Part shown: positions 43,912 to 52,599 of the stretch, piece by piece
Position numbering within the stretch: the first letter of the stretch is position 1
Layout of the letters: the number at the start of each line of letters is the position of its first letter
Assembly: GCA_017347485.1 (NCBI GenBank)
Contig: AP021857.1
Coordinates: 1,155,390-1,219,389 of the forward strand
DNA length: 64,000 nt
Source: Candidatus Desulfobacillus denitrificans
GTDB lineage: Bacteria; Pseudomonadota; Gammaproteobacteria; Burkholderiales; Rhodocyclaceae
Direction of reading: 5' to 3'
Notes under the pieces: generated by a model
What the model saw: the letters and a program-made list of their open reading frames with translations, nothing else
The model's database searches: none
Told to the model about the DNA's origin: nothing
Program-made: the position numbers and the translations under genes

Positions 43912-44621
43912 TGAGTCCGGCGACCGAATACCTGCGCGTCACCGGCCTGCATGCCTTCTATGGCGAGTCGCACATCCTGCACGGCATGGATTTTCGCGTG
44001 AATCGCGGCGAATGCGTGACGCTGCTCGGCCGCAACGGCGCCGGCCGCACGACCACGCTGAAGGCCATTCTCGGCCTGACGGGCAAGCGCACCGGGTCGA
44101 TCATGCTCAACGGGCGCGAAGTGGTCGCCTGGCCGCCGCACCGCATCGCCCATCTCGGCGTCGGCTATTGTCCGGAGGAGCGCGGCATCTACGCCAGCCT
44201 ATCGGCGGAAGAAAACCTCATGCTGCCGCCCCAGGTTTCCAGCGAAGGCCTCGCGCTGGGCGAGATCTATGCCATGTTTCCCAATCTGCGCGATCGGCGA
44301 AAAAGCCAGGGTTCGCGCCTTTCTGGCGGAGAGCAGCAGATGCTGGCCCTGGCGCGCATCCTGCGCACCGGCGCGCGCTTGCTCCTGCTCGACGAGATAT
44401 CGGAAGGGTTGGCTCCGGTCATCGTGCAGAAGCTGGGCGAGGTGATCCGCCAGTTGAAGGACAAAGGTTTCACCATCGTCCTGGTCGAACAGAATTTCCG
44501 CTTCGCGGCACCGCTGGCGGACCGGATGTATATTGTCGAGCACGGCGCCGTCGTGGCGGAAATCGAAAGGAGCGAGCTGGAGCAGAAGCGGGAACTGCTG
44601 CAGGAATTCCTTGGTGTCTAA
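43911..44621 (+). CDS. livF: LivF-type ABC ATPase with Walker A Arg
   Basis: A 236-residue partner ATPase. The Walker A loop reads GRNGAGRTTT, so the catalytic Lys is Arg; the signature RLSGGEQQMLALAR and Walker B LLLLDEISEGLAP are normal. Arg at this place is seen in some LivF proteins and may lower its own ATP turnover, leaving LivG as the active half. ATG 43911 is preferred. A 73-base gap with AGGAGGAGAGGAAG leads to the binding protein. Confidence 0.9.
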   Translation: MSPATEYLRVTGLHAFYGESHILHGMDFRVNRGECVTLLGRNGAGRTTTLKAILGLTGKRTGSIMLNGREVVAWPPHRIAHLGVGYCPEERGIYASLSAEENLMLPPQVSSEGLALGEIYAMFPNLRDRRKSQGSRLSGGEQQMLALARILRTGARLLLLDEISEGLAPVIVQKLGEVIRQLKDKGFTIVLVEQNFRFAAPLADRMYIVEHGAVVAEIERSELEQKRELLQEFLGV

Positions 44622-44694
44622 AGTAGGATCTGGATCTGTTGCCACATTCAACCGAACGGTGCCTTGCACCGGATTTGCCTAGGAGGAGAGGAAG

Positions 44695-45921
44695 ATGAAA
44701 CGCAAGATCATGAGCACGACGATTCATGCGGCGCTGCTGTCGATGGCGCTGGCGGGGGGGCAGGCGCAGGCCCAGTCAGGAAAGCTGTCCGGCGACATGG
44801 TGAAGATCGGCGTGATGAACGACATGTCAGGTCTTTATGCCGACATCGGCGGTCCGGGTTCCGTCGAGGCGGCGAAGATGGCAGTCGCCGACTTCGGCGG
44901 GAAGATTTTCGGCAAACCCATCGAGGTGGTCGCCGCCGACCACCAGAACAAGCCGGACGTGGGCGCCAGCAAGGCGCGCGAGTGGTTCGATGCCCAGGGC
45001 GTGGACATGATCGTCGATGTGCCGACTTCTTCCGTCGGCATCGCCGTGGCCAAGGTGGCCAACGAGAAGAAGCGCGCCTATATGAATACCGGATCGGCCA
45101 GCAAGGCGCTTACCAACGAGGAATGCAATCCCTACACCGTCCATTATGCCTACGACACCTATGCCCTCGCCAACGGCACAGGCAAGGCGATCGTCGAGAC
45201 GGGCGGCAAGAGCTGGTTCTTCCTGACCGCCGACTATGCCTTCGGCCATGCGCTCGAACAGGATACGGCCGCCGTGGTCAAGGCCTCTGGCGGAGAAGTC
45301 AAAGGCGTTGTGCGCCATCCGCTGAATGCGCCCGACTTCTCTTCCTTCCTGCTGCAGGCACAGGCTTCCAAGGCGCAGATCATCGGTCTCGCCAATGCCG
45401 GCGGCGATACCATCAATTCGGTCAAGGCGGCCAACGAGTTCGGACTGACCAAGAACCAGACCCTGGCCGGCCTGCTGATCTTCATCTCGGATATCCACAG
45501 CCTGGGGTTGAAGACCGCTCAGGGCATGCTCCTTACCGATGCCTGGTATTGGGACATGAACGACGAGACGCGCAAGTTCGGTCGCCGTTTCTTCGAGAAG
45601 ATGAAGCGCATGCCGTCCTTCGACCAGGCCGCCGTATATTCGTCCGTGCTCACCTATCTGAAAGCGATACAAGCTGCCGGAACCGACGATGCCGACGCGG
45701 TGATGGCCCAGATGAAGAAGGCGAAGATCAACGACATGTTCGCCAAGAACGGCTATATACGCGCGGACGGCCGCATGGTGCACGACATGTATCTGATGCA
45801 GGTGAAGACCCCTGAGGAATCCAAGTACCCGTGGGATTATTTCAAGCTGAAGAAGGTCATCCCGGCCGAGCAGGCCTTCCAGCCGCTTTCCCTGTCGAAG
45901 TGTCCGCTGGTCAAGAAATGA
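44695..45921 (+). CDS. Periplasmic substrate-binding protein of the liv-type importer
   Basis: A 408-residue Peripla_BP_6-type binding protein. The signal peptide (MKRKIMSTTIHAALLSMALAG) ends at an AQAQ cleavage site near residue 27. The mature part starts VKIGVMNDMSGLYADIGGPG, the usual first strand of amide/leucine/aromatic acid binding proteins. Long relatives of this type bind aromatic or aliphatic acids, fitting the neighbouring acyl-CoA ligases; the ligand is not certain. Confidence 0.9.
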   Translation: MKRKIMSTTIHAALLSMALAGGQAQAQSGKLSGDMVKIGVMNDMSGLYADIGGPGSVEAAKMAVADFGGKIFGKPIEVVAADHQNKPDVGASKAREWFDAQGVDMIVDVPTSSVGIAVAKVANEKKRAYMNTGSASKALTNEECNPYTVHYAYDTYALANGTGKAIVETGGKSWFFLTADYAFGHALEQDTAAVVKASGGEVKGVVRHPLNAPDFSSFLLQAQASKAQIIGLANAGGDTINSVKAANEFGLTKNQTLAGLLIFISDIHSLGLKTAQGMLLTDAWYWDMNDETRKFGRRFFEKMKRMPSFDQAAVYSSVLTYLKAIQAAGTDDADAVMAQMKKAKINDMFAKNGYIRADGRMVHDMYLMQVKTPEESKYPWDYFKLKKVIPAEQAFQPLSLSKCPLVKK

Positions 45922-46007
45922 ATGTTGCGGCGAGGACCCGGTCGTAGCGATGCGGCCGGGGTTCCTCTAGCGCGGATGAGCGCGACAGAAATGCGAACCG
46001 TTCGATC

Positions 46008-46895
46008 ATGAGCGAAGTCTTCGGCGTTCCCGTCCAGGCCCTGCTGGGGCAGTTGATGCTGGGGCTCGTCAATGGCTCCTTCTACGCCATGCTGAGCCTG
46101 GGGCTGGCTGTCATATTCGGCATGCTCAACATCATCAATTTCGCGCATGGCGCGTTTTACATGATGGGGGCGTTCATCGCCTGGATGGGACTCGAGTACC
46201 TGGGCATCGGCTATTGGTGGTCCCTGTTTCTGGCTCCCGTCGGCGTGGGGTTGCTGGGCATCGCCATCGAGCGTTCCATGTTGCAGTGGCTCTACAAGCT
46301 CGATCATCTCTACGGGTTGCTGCTTACCTTCGGCCTGGCGCTGGTCCTCGAAGGCCTGTTCCGCGACCTGTATGGCGTATCCGGCCAGCCCTACACGATT
46401 CCCGACGAGCTGACCGGCGCGTTCAACCTCGGCTTCATGTTCCTTCCCAAGTATCGCGCCTGGATCATCGTCTCATCGCTGACGGTGTGCTTTTTCACCT
46501 GGTTCATGATCGAGAAAACGCGGCTGGGCGCCTACCTGCGCGCCGCAACTGAAAACCCCAGATTAACGCAGGCGTTCGGCATCAACGTTCCGCTGATGGT
46601 GATGCTGACCTACGGCTTCGGCGTGGCGCTGGCCGGTTTCGCCGGCGTTTTGGCCGCCCCCGCACTACAGGTGAGTCCGCTCATGGGCTCGCACCTGATC
46701 ATCGTCGTCTTCGCGGTCGTCGTGATCGGCGGCATGGGTTCCATACTCGGGTCCATCCTCACCGGCCTAGGCCTGGGCGTGATTGAGGGGCTGACCAAAG
46801 TGTTCTACCCGGAAGCATCCGCGACGGTGGTGTTCTTCATCATGGTCCTCGTGCTGCTGCTGCGGCCGGCCGGCCTGTTCGGCAGGGAAAAGTAG
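46008..46895 (+). CDS. livH: LivH-type permease
   Basis: A 295-residue inner-membrane permease with about eight helices. The conserved loops LGLAVIFGMLNIINFAHGAFYMMGAF (about 31-56), RAATENPRLTQAFGINVPLMVML and VVIGGMGSILGSILTGLGLGVIEG are clear. It forms the pore with LivM. ATG 46008 is preceded by an 86-base gap from the binding protein. It is separated from livM by two bases. Confidence 0.93.
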   Translation: MSEVFGVPVQALLGQLMLGLVNGSFYAMLSLGLAVIFGMLNIINFAHGAFYMMGAFIAWMGLEYLGIGYWWSLFLAPVGVGLLGIAIERSMLQWLYKLDHLYGLLLTFGLALVLEGLFRDLYGVSGQPYTIPDELTGAFNLGFMFLPKYRAWIIVSSLTVCFFTWFMIEKTRLGAYLRAATENPRLTQAFGINVPLMVMLTYGFGVALAGFAGVLAAPALQVSPLMGSHLIIVVFAVVVIGGMGSILGSILTGLGLGVIEGLTKVFYPEASATVVFFIMVLVLLLRPAGLFGREK

Positions 46896-46897
46896 GC

Positions 46898-47830
46898 ATG
46901 AACAGGCAGACGCTGGGCTACGGGCTGCTCCTCGCGCTGGGTATCGCGGCGCCGATTCTCGTCTACCCGATACTGGTCATGAAGGTGCTGTGCTTCGCGC
47001 TCTTTGCCTGCGCCTTCAACCTCCTGATCGGCTATACCGGACTGCTGTCTTTCGGCCATGCGGCTTTCCTGGGCGCGGCAGGTTATGTGGCCGGACATGC
47101 CATCAAGGTATGGGAGTTCCCGCCGGAGCTGGGACTTCTTTTGGGGACGCTGACCTCGGCCGTGCTGGGCTGGATATTCGGCGTCCTGGCCATTCGCAGG
47201 GCGGGCATCTATTTCGCCATGATTACGCTGGCGCTGGCTCAGATGATGTATTTCATCTTCCTCCAGGCGCCGTTCACCGGAGCCGAGGACGGCTTGCAGG
47301 GAGTACCACGCGGCAAGCTTCTCGGGTTTGTCGATCTTTCAAACGACATCAATCTTTATTATGTCGTGCTGACGATCTTCATTTTCGCTTTCTGGCTGAT
47401 TCATCGTACGATCCACTCTCCCTTTGGCCAGGTTCTGAAGGCCATCCGCGAGAACGAGGCCCGCGCAATCTCCCTGGGTTACGACGTGGCGAAATACAAG
47501 TTGCTGGCTTTCGTTCTTTCTGCGACGCTGGCCGGATTGGCCGGGGCAACAAAAATGCTGGTTTTCCGCTTTGCCACGCTGACCGATGCGCACTGGCACA
47601 CCTCGGGCGAGGTTGTGCTGATGACCCTGCTCGGCGGCATGGGCACGGTGCTCGGACCGGTGGTGGGCGCCGGCATCATCGTCACCCTGCAGGACCAGCT
47701 TGCAGACAAGGTCGGTTCCCTCGTCACCGTCATCATGGGCGCGATCTTCGTCGTTTGCGTGCTGGTCTTCCGCCGCGGCATCGTCGGCGAGTTGGGAGCG
47801 CTGTACAAGAGGGTGATTGGCACCCGCTGA
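46898..47830 (+). CDS. livM: LivM-type permease
   Basis: A 310-residue permease with about eight to nine helices, and the family loops YTGLLSFGHAAFLGAAGYVAGH, AIRENEARAISLGYDVAKYKLLAF and TLLGGMGTVLGPVVGAGIIVTLQD. It is the last gene of the importer operon. Its stop lies within a 10-bp stem hairpin shared with the convergent TetR gene. Confidence 0.93.
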   Translation: MNRQTLGYGLLLALGIAAPILVYPILVMKVLCFALFACAFNLLIGYTGLLSFGHAAFLGAAGYVAGHAIKVWEFPPELGLLLGTLTSAVLGWIFGVLAIRRAGIYFAMITLALAQMMYFIFLQAPFTGAEDGLQGVPRGKLLGFVDLSNDINLYYVVLTIFIFAFWLIHRTIHSPFGQVLKAIRENEARAISLGYDVAKYKLLAFVLSATLAGLAGATKMLVFRFATLTDAHWHTSGEVVLMTLLGGMGTVLGPVVGAGIIVTLQDQLADKVGSLVTVIMGAIFVVCVLVFRRGIVGELGALYKRVIGTR

Positions 47831-47850
47831 TCGGATTACTGATCAGCGGG
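47823..47850. terminator. Hairpin shared by convergent livM and tetR ends
   Basis: A perfect 10-bp stem (CCCGCTGATC at 47823-47832 and GATCAGCGGG at 47841-47850) with an 8-base loop. It overlaps both stop codons. No U-run follows on either side, so it is a weak or factor-dependent terminator that could serve both messages. Confidence 0.5.
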
Positions 47851-48412
47851 CTATCCGGTCGGCGATCCAGCGCTTCATCTCGTCCATGTCGGCGTCGAAC
47901 TTGCCGCAGCTCATCAGGCTCAATCCGAACACGTAGGCGTAGAGCAGCAGGCTGCGGCTGGAGGCTTCCAGCGGCGGCATGCCGCGCGCCTCGAAGCCCC
48001 TGCGGCCGAATTCCAGGCGGGCGGCGTCGACTTCCTCCACTACCGCCGCGGCGGCGGCATCGCGCCGCGCCCAGTCGCGCATGGCGATCTCGATCAGCAT
48101 GCCCTTGCGGTTGCGGTTGGCGCTGTAGACCTCGATGACGTGATAGGCGCGCGGCAGCTCCTCGCCGGGTAGGGCGCGGGTCTGCTTCTGGATGTCGCGG
48201 ATGCGACCGTCCTTCCAGGTTTCCAGCACGGCGTCGAGCAGGTCGCGGCGGTCCTTGAAGTGCCAGTAGAAGCTGCCCTTGGTGACCTTCAGGCGCTTGG
48301 CCAGCACCTCGACGCGGATGCCGTCGAGGCCCTGCTCGGCGAGGATGTCGAGCGCCGCCTTGATCCAGGCGGCGCGGTCCAGCTGCTGTCGGCTTGGCTC
48401 GGGTTTGGCCAT
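47843..48412 (-). CDS. TetR-family repressor, likely regulator of etfBA
   Basis: A 189-residue TetR protein. The DNA-binding helix-turn-helix is residues 15-55: AAWIKAALDILAEQGLDGIRVEVLAKRLKVTKGSFYWHFKDRRDLLDAVLETW. The C-terminal ligand domain is helical and not closely assignable. It is divergent from etfB with 169 bases between; a perfect palindrome in that gap lies at the etf transcription start. Acyl-CoA-responsive TetR proteins commonly control acyl-CoA dehydrogenase operons, so a fatty acyl or aromatic acyl-CoA ligand is a reasonable inference. Confidence 0.88.
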   Translation of the reverse strand: MAKPEPSRQQLDRAAWIKAALDILAEQGLDGIRVEVLAKRLKVTKGSFYWHFKDRRDLLDAVLETWKDGRIRDIQKQTRALPGEELPRAYHVIEVYSANRNRKGMLIEIAMRDWARRDAAAAAVVEEVDAARLEFGRRGFEARGMPPLEASSRSLLLYAYVFGLSLMSCGKFDADMDEMKRWIADRIAR

Positions 48413-48426
48413 TGTCGTCGGATGTC

Positions 48427-48484
48427 TTGAAAAGACCGGAAGCTTGCGCTAGGATAGCGTCTTCCATACGGTGGCGTATGGAAG
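48427..48484 (+). promoter_or_regulatory. etfBA promoter with TetR-type operator
   Basis: TTGAAA at 48427-48432, a 17-base spacer, then TAGGAT at 48450-48455 form a sigma-70 promoter with a predicted start near 48462. A perfect palindrome, CTTCCATACG (48461-48470) and CGTATGGAAG (48475-48484) around GTGG, covers the start site. A TetR dimer bound here would block the etf operon, and the site also lies about 50 bases upstream of the tetR start codon. Confidence 0.75.
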
Positions 48485-48581
48485 AATTCTGCCGGCAATG
48501 GCCAGCCGTGTCAAACCCTCCGGCGCGGTGCCATAATCCTCCGCAGGAGAGCGTTCGGATTCAGCAAAAAGGAGAACTGGT

Positions 48582-49331
48582 TTGAAGATCCTCGTACCGG
48601 TCAAGCGCGTCGTTGACTACAACGTCAAGGTGCGCGTCAAGGGCGACGGTTCCGGCGTGGACCTCGCCAACGTCAAGATGTCGATGAACCCCTTCGACGA
48701 GATCGCCGTCGAGGAAGCGGTGCGCCTCAAGGAAGCCGGCATCGCCACCGAGGTCATAGCGGTTTCCTGCGGCATGGCCGCCTGTCAGGAAACCCTGCGC
48801 ACGGCGCTGGCCATCGGCGCCGACCGCGCCATCCTCGTCGAGACCGACGTCGAGCTGCAGCCGCTGGCCGTGGCCAAGCTGATGAAGGCCGTCGCCGCCA
48901 AAGAAGGCCCGCAGATGGTCATCTTCGGCAAACAGGCCATCGACGACGATGCCAACCAGACCGGCCAGATGTTCGCCGCGCTGATGGGCTGGCCGCAGGC
49001 CACCTTCGCCTCCAAGGTCGTCATCGCCTCAGGCTGCGCGACCGTGACGCGCGAGATCGACGGCGGCCTCGAGACCGTCGAGCTGAAGCTGCCGGCGGTG
49101 GTCACCACCGACCTGCGTCTGAACGAGCCGCGCTACGCTACGCTGCCCAACATCATGAAGGCCAAGAAGAAGCCGCTCGACACCCTGAAGCCGGCCGACC
49201 TTGGCGTCGACGTCGCGCCGCGCCTGGCCACGCTGAAGGTCGCCGAGCCGCCCAAGCGCGCCGGCGGCGCCAAGGTGGCCGACGTCAAGCAGCTGGTCGA
49301 CAAACTCAAGAACGAAGCGAAGGTGATCTGA
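48582..49331 (+). CDS. etfB: Electron transfer flavoprotein beta subunit
   Basis: A 249-residue EtfB starting at TTG 48582, giving [19 protein letters not shown] behind AAAAAGGAGA. The AMP-binding region and the family signature [34 protein letters not shown] are present. With EtfA it takes electrons from acyl-CoA dehydrogenase (50290) and passes them to ETF-QO (54901). Overlaps etfA by one base. Confidence 0.96.
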   Translation: MKILVPVKRVVDYNVKVRVKGDGSGVDLANVKMSMNPFDEIAVEEAVRLKEAGIATEVIAVSCGMAACQETLRTALAIGADRAILVETDVELQPLAVAKLMKAVAAKEGPQMVIFGKQAIDDDANQTGQMFAALMGWPQATFASKVVIASGCATVTREIDGGLETVELKLPAVVTTDLRLNEPRYATLPNIMKAKKKPLDTLKPADLGVDVAPRLATLKVAEPPKRAGGAKVADVKQLVDKLKNEAKVI

Positions 49332-50263
49332 TGAGCATCCTGGTCATTGCCGAACACGACAACGCGTCGCTGAAGGCGGCGACGCTGAACACCCTGACCG
49401 CCGCGAAGAAGCTCGGCGGCGAAATCCATGTGCTGGTGGCCGGCAGCGGCTGCGCCGCCGCCGCGCAGGCCGCGGCGCAGCTCGACGGCGTCGCCAAGGT
49501 GCGCGTCGCCGACGCCGCGCCCTACGCCGACCAGCTGCCGGAGAACCTCGCCGCGCTGGTGCACGCCAACGCCGCCGGCTACAGCCACATCCTGGCGCCG
49601 GCTTCCACCTTCGGCAAGAACCTGCTGCCTCGCGTGGCCGCGCTGCTCGATGTGGCGCAGATCTCGGACATCGTCGCCGTCGAGTCGGCCGACACCTTCG
49701 TACGCCCGATCTACGCCGGCAACGCCCTGGCGACGGTGAAGAGCGCGGACGGCGTGAAGGTCATCACCGTGCGCGGCACTGCCTTCGAGGCGGCCGGACA
49801 GGGTGGTTCCGCAGCCATAGAACCGCTGGCGGCGGGCGCCGACCTCGGCGTCTCCAAGCTGGTCGGCCGCGAGCTGACCAAGAGCGCGCGGCCCGAGCTG
49901 GGCGCCGCCAAGATCATCGTCTCCGGCGGCCGCGGCATGGGCAACGGAGAGAACTATCGCAGCGTCCTCGAACCGCTCGCCGACAGGCTCGGCGCGGCGC
50001 TCGGTGCCTCGCGCGCGGCGGTCGACGCCGGCTTCGTGCCGAACGACTACCAGGTCGGCCAGACCGGCAAGATCGTCGCGCCGGATCTCTACATCGCCGT
50101 CGGCATCTCGGGCGCCATCCAGCACCTGGCCGGCATGAAGGACAGCAAGGTGATCGTCGCCATCAACAAGGATCCCGAGGCGCCGATCTTCCAGGTGGCC
50201 GACTATGGCCTGGTGGCCGACCTGTTCCAGGCCGTGCCGGAGCTGGTGGCCGAGCTGGGCTGA
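49331..50263 (+). CDS. etfA: Electron transfer flavoprotein alpha subunit
   Basis: A 310-residue EtfA. The C-terminal FAD-binding domain has [51 protein letters not shown] and [22 protein letters not shown]. Full length. It forms the FAD-carrying half of ETF in the cytoplasm. The acyl-CoA dehydrogenase follows after 26 bases in the same operon. Confidence 0.97.
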   Translation: MSILVIAEHDNASLKAATLNTLTAAKKLGGEIHVLVAGSGCAAAAQAAAQLDGVAKVRVADAAPYADQLPENLAALVHANAAGYSHILAPASTFGKNLLPRVAALLDVAQISDIVAVESADTFVRPIYAGNALATVKSADGVKVITVRGTAFEAAGQGGSAAIEPLAAGADLGVSKLVGRELTKSARPELGAAKIIVSGGRGMGNGENYRSVLEPLADRLGAALGASRAAVDAGFVPNDYQVGQTGKIVAPDLYIAVGISGAIQHLAGMKDSKVIVAINKDPEAPIFQVADYGLVADLFQAVPELVAELG

Positions 50264-50289
50264 TCGCCGCGAATTATTGGGAGAAGTTC

Positions 50290-52083
50290 ATGAGCACCTA
50301 TTCCGCCCCCCTGCGCGACATGCGCTTCGTCCTGCGCGAACTGGCCGGCATCGAGCAGGTCGGCAAGCTGCCCGGCTACGAGGAGGCCACCCCCGACACC
50401 GTCGACGCCATCCTCGAAGAGGCCGCCAAGTTGTCTTCCGGCGTGCTGGCGCCGCTCAATGTTTCTGGTGACCAGCAGGGCGCGGTCTGGCGCGACGGTG
50501 CCGTCACCATGCCGAAGGGCTTCAAGGAGGCCTACGGCCAGTTCGTCGAGAACGGCTGGAACGGCATCGGTTGCGAGCCGGAATATGGCGGGCAGGGCAT
50601 GCCGAAAGTGGTGGTCGCCGCCGTGCAGGAGATGTGGAAGGCCTCGAACATGGCCTTTTCGCTGTGCCCGCTGCTGACCACCGGGGCCATCGAGGCGATC
50701 ACCCTGAACGGCTCGCCCGAACTGAAGGCCGCCTACCTGCCGAAGATGATCGAGGGCAGCTGGACCGGCACCATGAACCTGACCGAGCCGCAGGCCGGCT
50801 CCGACCTCTCGCTGGTACGCTCGCGCGCCGTGCCGCACGGCGATGGTACCTACAAGATCTTCGGGCAGAAGATCTTCATTACCTACGGCGAGCACGACAT
50901 GAGCGAGAACATCATCCACCTGGTGCTGGCCCGCACGCCGGATGCGCCGGAAGGCGTCAAGGGCATCTCGCTCTTCGTCGTGCCAAAGTTCATCCTCAAC
51001 GCCGACGGCACGCCGGGCGCGCGCAACGACGCGCGCTGCGTTTCCATCGAGCACAAGCTCGGCATCCACGCCAGCCCGACCTGCGTCATGGCCTACGGCG
51101 ACCATGGCGGCGCCACCGGCTATCTGGTCGGCAAGGAGAACGAGGGCCTCAAGTACATGTTCGTCATGATGAACGCGGCGCGCTTCGCCGTCGGCCTGGA
51201 GGGCGTGGCGATCGCCGAGCGTGCCTACCAGCAGGCGCTGCAATACGCCCGCGACCGCGTCCAGGGCCGAGACCTCGCCGACGGCTCCGGCCCGGTGCCG
51301 ATCGTCCGCCATCCCGACATCCGCCGCATGCTGATGCTGATGAAAGCGCAAACCGAGGCGATGCGCGCGCTGGCTTTCGTCGTCGCCGCTGCACATGATG
51401 CCGCCGCGCGCCATCCGGACGCGGCGGAACGCAAGCGCAACCAGGCATTCGTCGACCTGATGATCCCGGTGGTGAAGGGCTGGAGCACCGAGACCGGCAT
51501 CGAGATCGCCTCGCTTGGCGTGCAGATCCACGGCGGCATGGGCTTCATCGAGGAAACCGGCGCGGCCCAGCACCTGCGCGATGCGCGCATCACCACCATC
51601 TACGAGGGCACCACCGGCATCCAGGCCAACGACCTGATCGGCCGCAAGATCGCCCGCGAGGGCGGGGCGACGATCAAGGCCGTCATCGGCATCATGAAGC
51701 AGGTGGAGGCGGAACTCGCCAAGCAGCCGGGCGAGGAATTCGCCGCCATCCACGCCGGCTTCTCGCGCGGCGTGCAGGCACTGGCCGAGGCGGCCACCTA
51801 CATCGCGACGAACTTCAGCCAGGACATCCTTGGCGTGCATGTTGGCGCCGTACCCTTCCTGCGTCTGATGGGCATCGTCAGCGGCGGCTGGCAGCTGGCG
51901 CGTGCCGCGCTGGTGGCGCAGCAGAAGCTGGCGGCGGGTGAGGGCGATGCCGGGTACTACAAGAGCAAGATCAGCACGGCGCGCTTCTTCGCCGACCACC
52001 TGCTGTCACAGGCGCCAGGCTTGGCCGCCACGGTAGTGAAGGGGGGTGCCGGTGCCCTGGCGGTAGCCGAGGATTGCCTGTAG
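50290..52083 (+). CDS. Acyl-CoA dehydrogenase, long form (about 600 residues)
   Basis: A 597-residue FAD enzyme that oxidises acyl-CoA to enoyl-CoA. Order: N-terminal helical acyl-CoA dehydrogenase domain, the central beta domain ([16 protein letters not shown], about 162-177), C-terminal four-helix domain with the region [17 protein letters not shown] carrying the expected catalytic Glu (about residue 437), then a ~130-residue extra C-terminal domain typical of the DmdC/long-form group. It hands electrons to EtfBA. No hydratase or thiolase gene follows directly. Confidence 0.94.
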   Translation: MSTYSAPLRDMRFVLRELAGIEQVGKLPGYEEATPDTVDAILEEAAKLSSGVLAPLNVSGDQQGAVWRDGAVTMPKGFKEAYGQFVENGWNGIGCEPEYGGQGMPKVVVAAVQEMWKASNMAFSLCPLLTTGAIEAITLNGSPELKAAYLPKMIEGSWTGTMNLTEPQAGSDLSLVRSRAVPHGDGTYKIFGQKIFITYGEHDMSENIIHLVLARTPDAPEGVKGISLFVVPKFILNADGTPGARNDARCVSIEHKLGIHASPTCVMAYGDHGGATGYLVGKENEGLKYMFVMMNAARFAVGLEGVAIAERAYQQALQYARDRVQGRDLADGSGPVPIVRHPDIRRMLMLMKAQTEAMRALAFVVAAAHDAAARHPDAAERKRNQAFVDLMIPVVKGWSTETGIEIASLGVQIHGGMGFIEETGAAQHLRDARITTIYEGTTGIQANDLIGRKIAREGGATIKAVIGIMKQVEAELAKQPGEEFAAIHAGFSRGVQALAEAATYIATNFSQDILGVHVGAVPFLRLMGIVSGGWQLARAALVAQQKLAAGEGDAGYYKSKISTARFFADHLLSQAPGLAATVVKGGAGALAVAEDCL

Positions 52084-52301
52084 GGAACGCTTGCTGCCAT
52101 CCCCTGTTGTTTCGTATGTAAATCAACGCGCTGTCATGGACGAAAGTGATACTGTCGTGCATTGACGACAGTTGCATATCGAATAAGAACGTGCTATTTA
52201 TTTCATCAAGCCGTGAAAAAATCACGGCGGCTCGTGAGGTTTCCTGGCTCAAAGACCTCAAGTAATTGACCTGAGTGCCGTTAAGGCATACGGCTCACTG
52301 A
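52084..52301. other. Non-coding AT-rich region upstream of the riboswitch
   Basis: This stretch holds no gene. It has a perfect inverted repeat at 52151-52172, an AT-rich segment (52170-52210) and a small hairpin at 52210-52228 (GCCGTGA and TCACGGC around AAAAA). It most likely includes the promoter of the riboswitch-controlled DUF1631 transcript and the end of the acyl-CoA dehydrogenase operon. Confidence 0.5.
52151..52172. promoter_or_regulatory. Perfect inverted repeat ACTGTCGT...ACGACAGT
   Basis: Arms ACTGTCGT (52151-52158) and ACGACAGT (52165-52172) with spacer GCATTG. It lies 68 bases after the acyl-CoA dehydrogenase stop. There is no T-run, so it looks more like a protein-binding site than a terminator. 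Confidence 0.45.
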
Positions 52302-52404
52302 ATCTGATAAGGGCAAACCCATCGAAAGATGGGGGCGCAAAACAACCGGTCTAAGGGACTCCCGGCATGCGGGAGTGCTATGGCAGCGGAGTTGCCAGAT
52401 AGGG
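52302..52404 (+). ncRNA. c-di-GMP-I (GEMM) riboswitch aptamer
   Basis: The core matches the GEMM-I consensus: GGGCAAACC at 52311-52319, a stem capped by a GAAA tetraloop (CCCATC, GAAA, GATGGG at 52318-52333), then GGCGCAAAAC and CCGGTCTAAGG, a second stem (ACTCCCG and CGGGAGT around CATG-type loop, about 52359-52377), and GGCAGCGGAGTTGCC at 52382-52396, equivalent to the GGUAGCGGGGUUACC end of known aptamers. It is 196 bases upstream of the DUF1631 start codon. Binding of cyclic di-GMP would change transcription or translation of that gene. Confidence 0.85.
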
Positions 52405-52599
52405 GTAACATGAGTCGATCCTATTTCTGTCAATGCAACATGTGGCGAAGCCGCCCAAGTGGCGCGTGTGCGCCATTCCCGCCTGCACCGTTGTTCGCCC
52501 CTTCTTCTCGGTACCGTTTGCTCGCCGGCTGATGCCCTGTCGGCATCGACCCTGAATCCCGTCGGCCGCGCATTGCGCGGCACGGGGAAGGAGGCGAGT

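Noticed and set aside
52459..52599. N-terminal extension of the DUF1631 protein
   Set aside because: It lies in the riboswitch leader and has no ribosome site, whereas ATG 52600 has AAGGAGG at the right distance.
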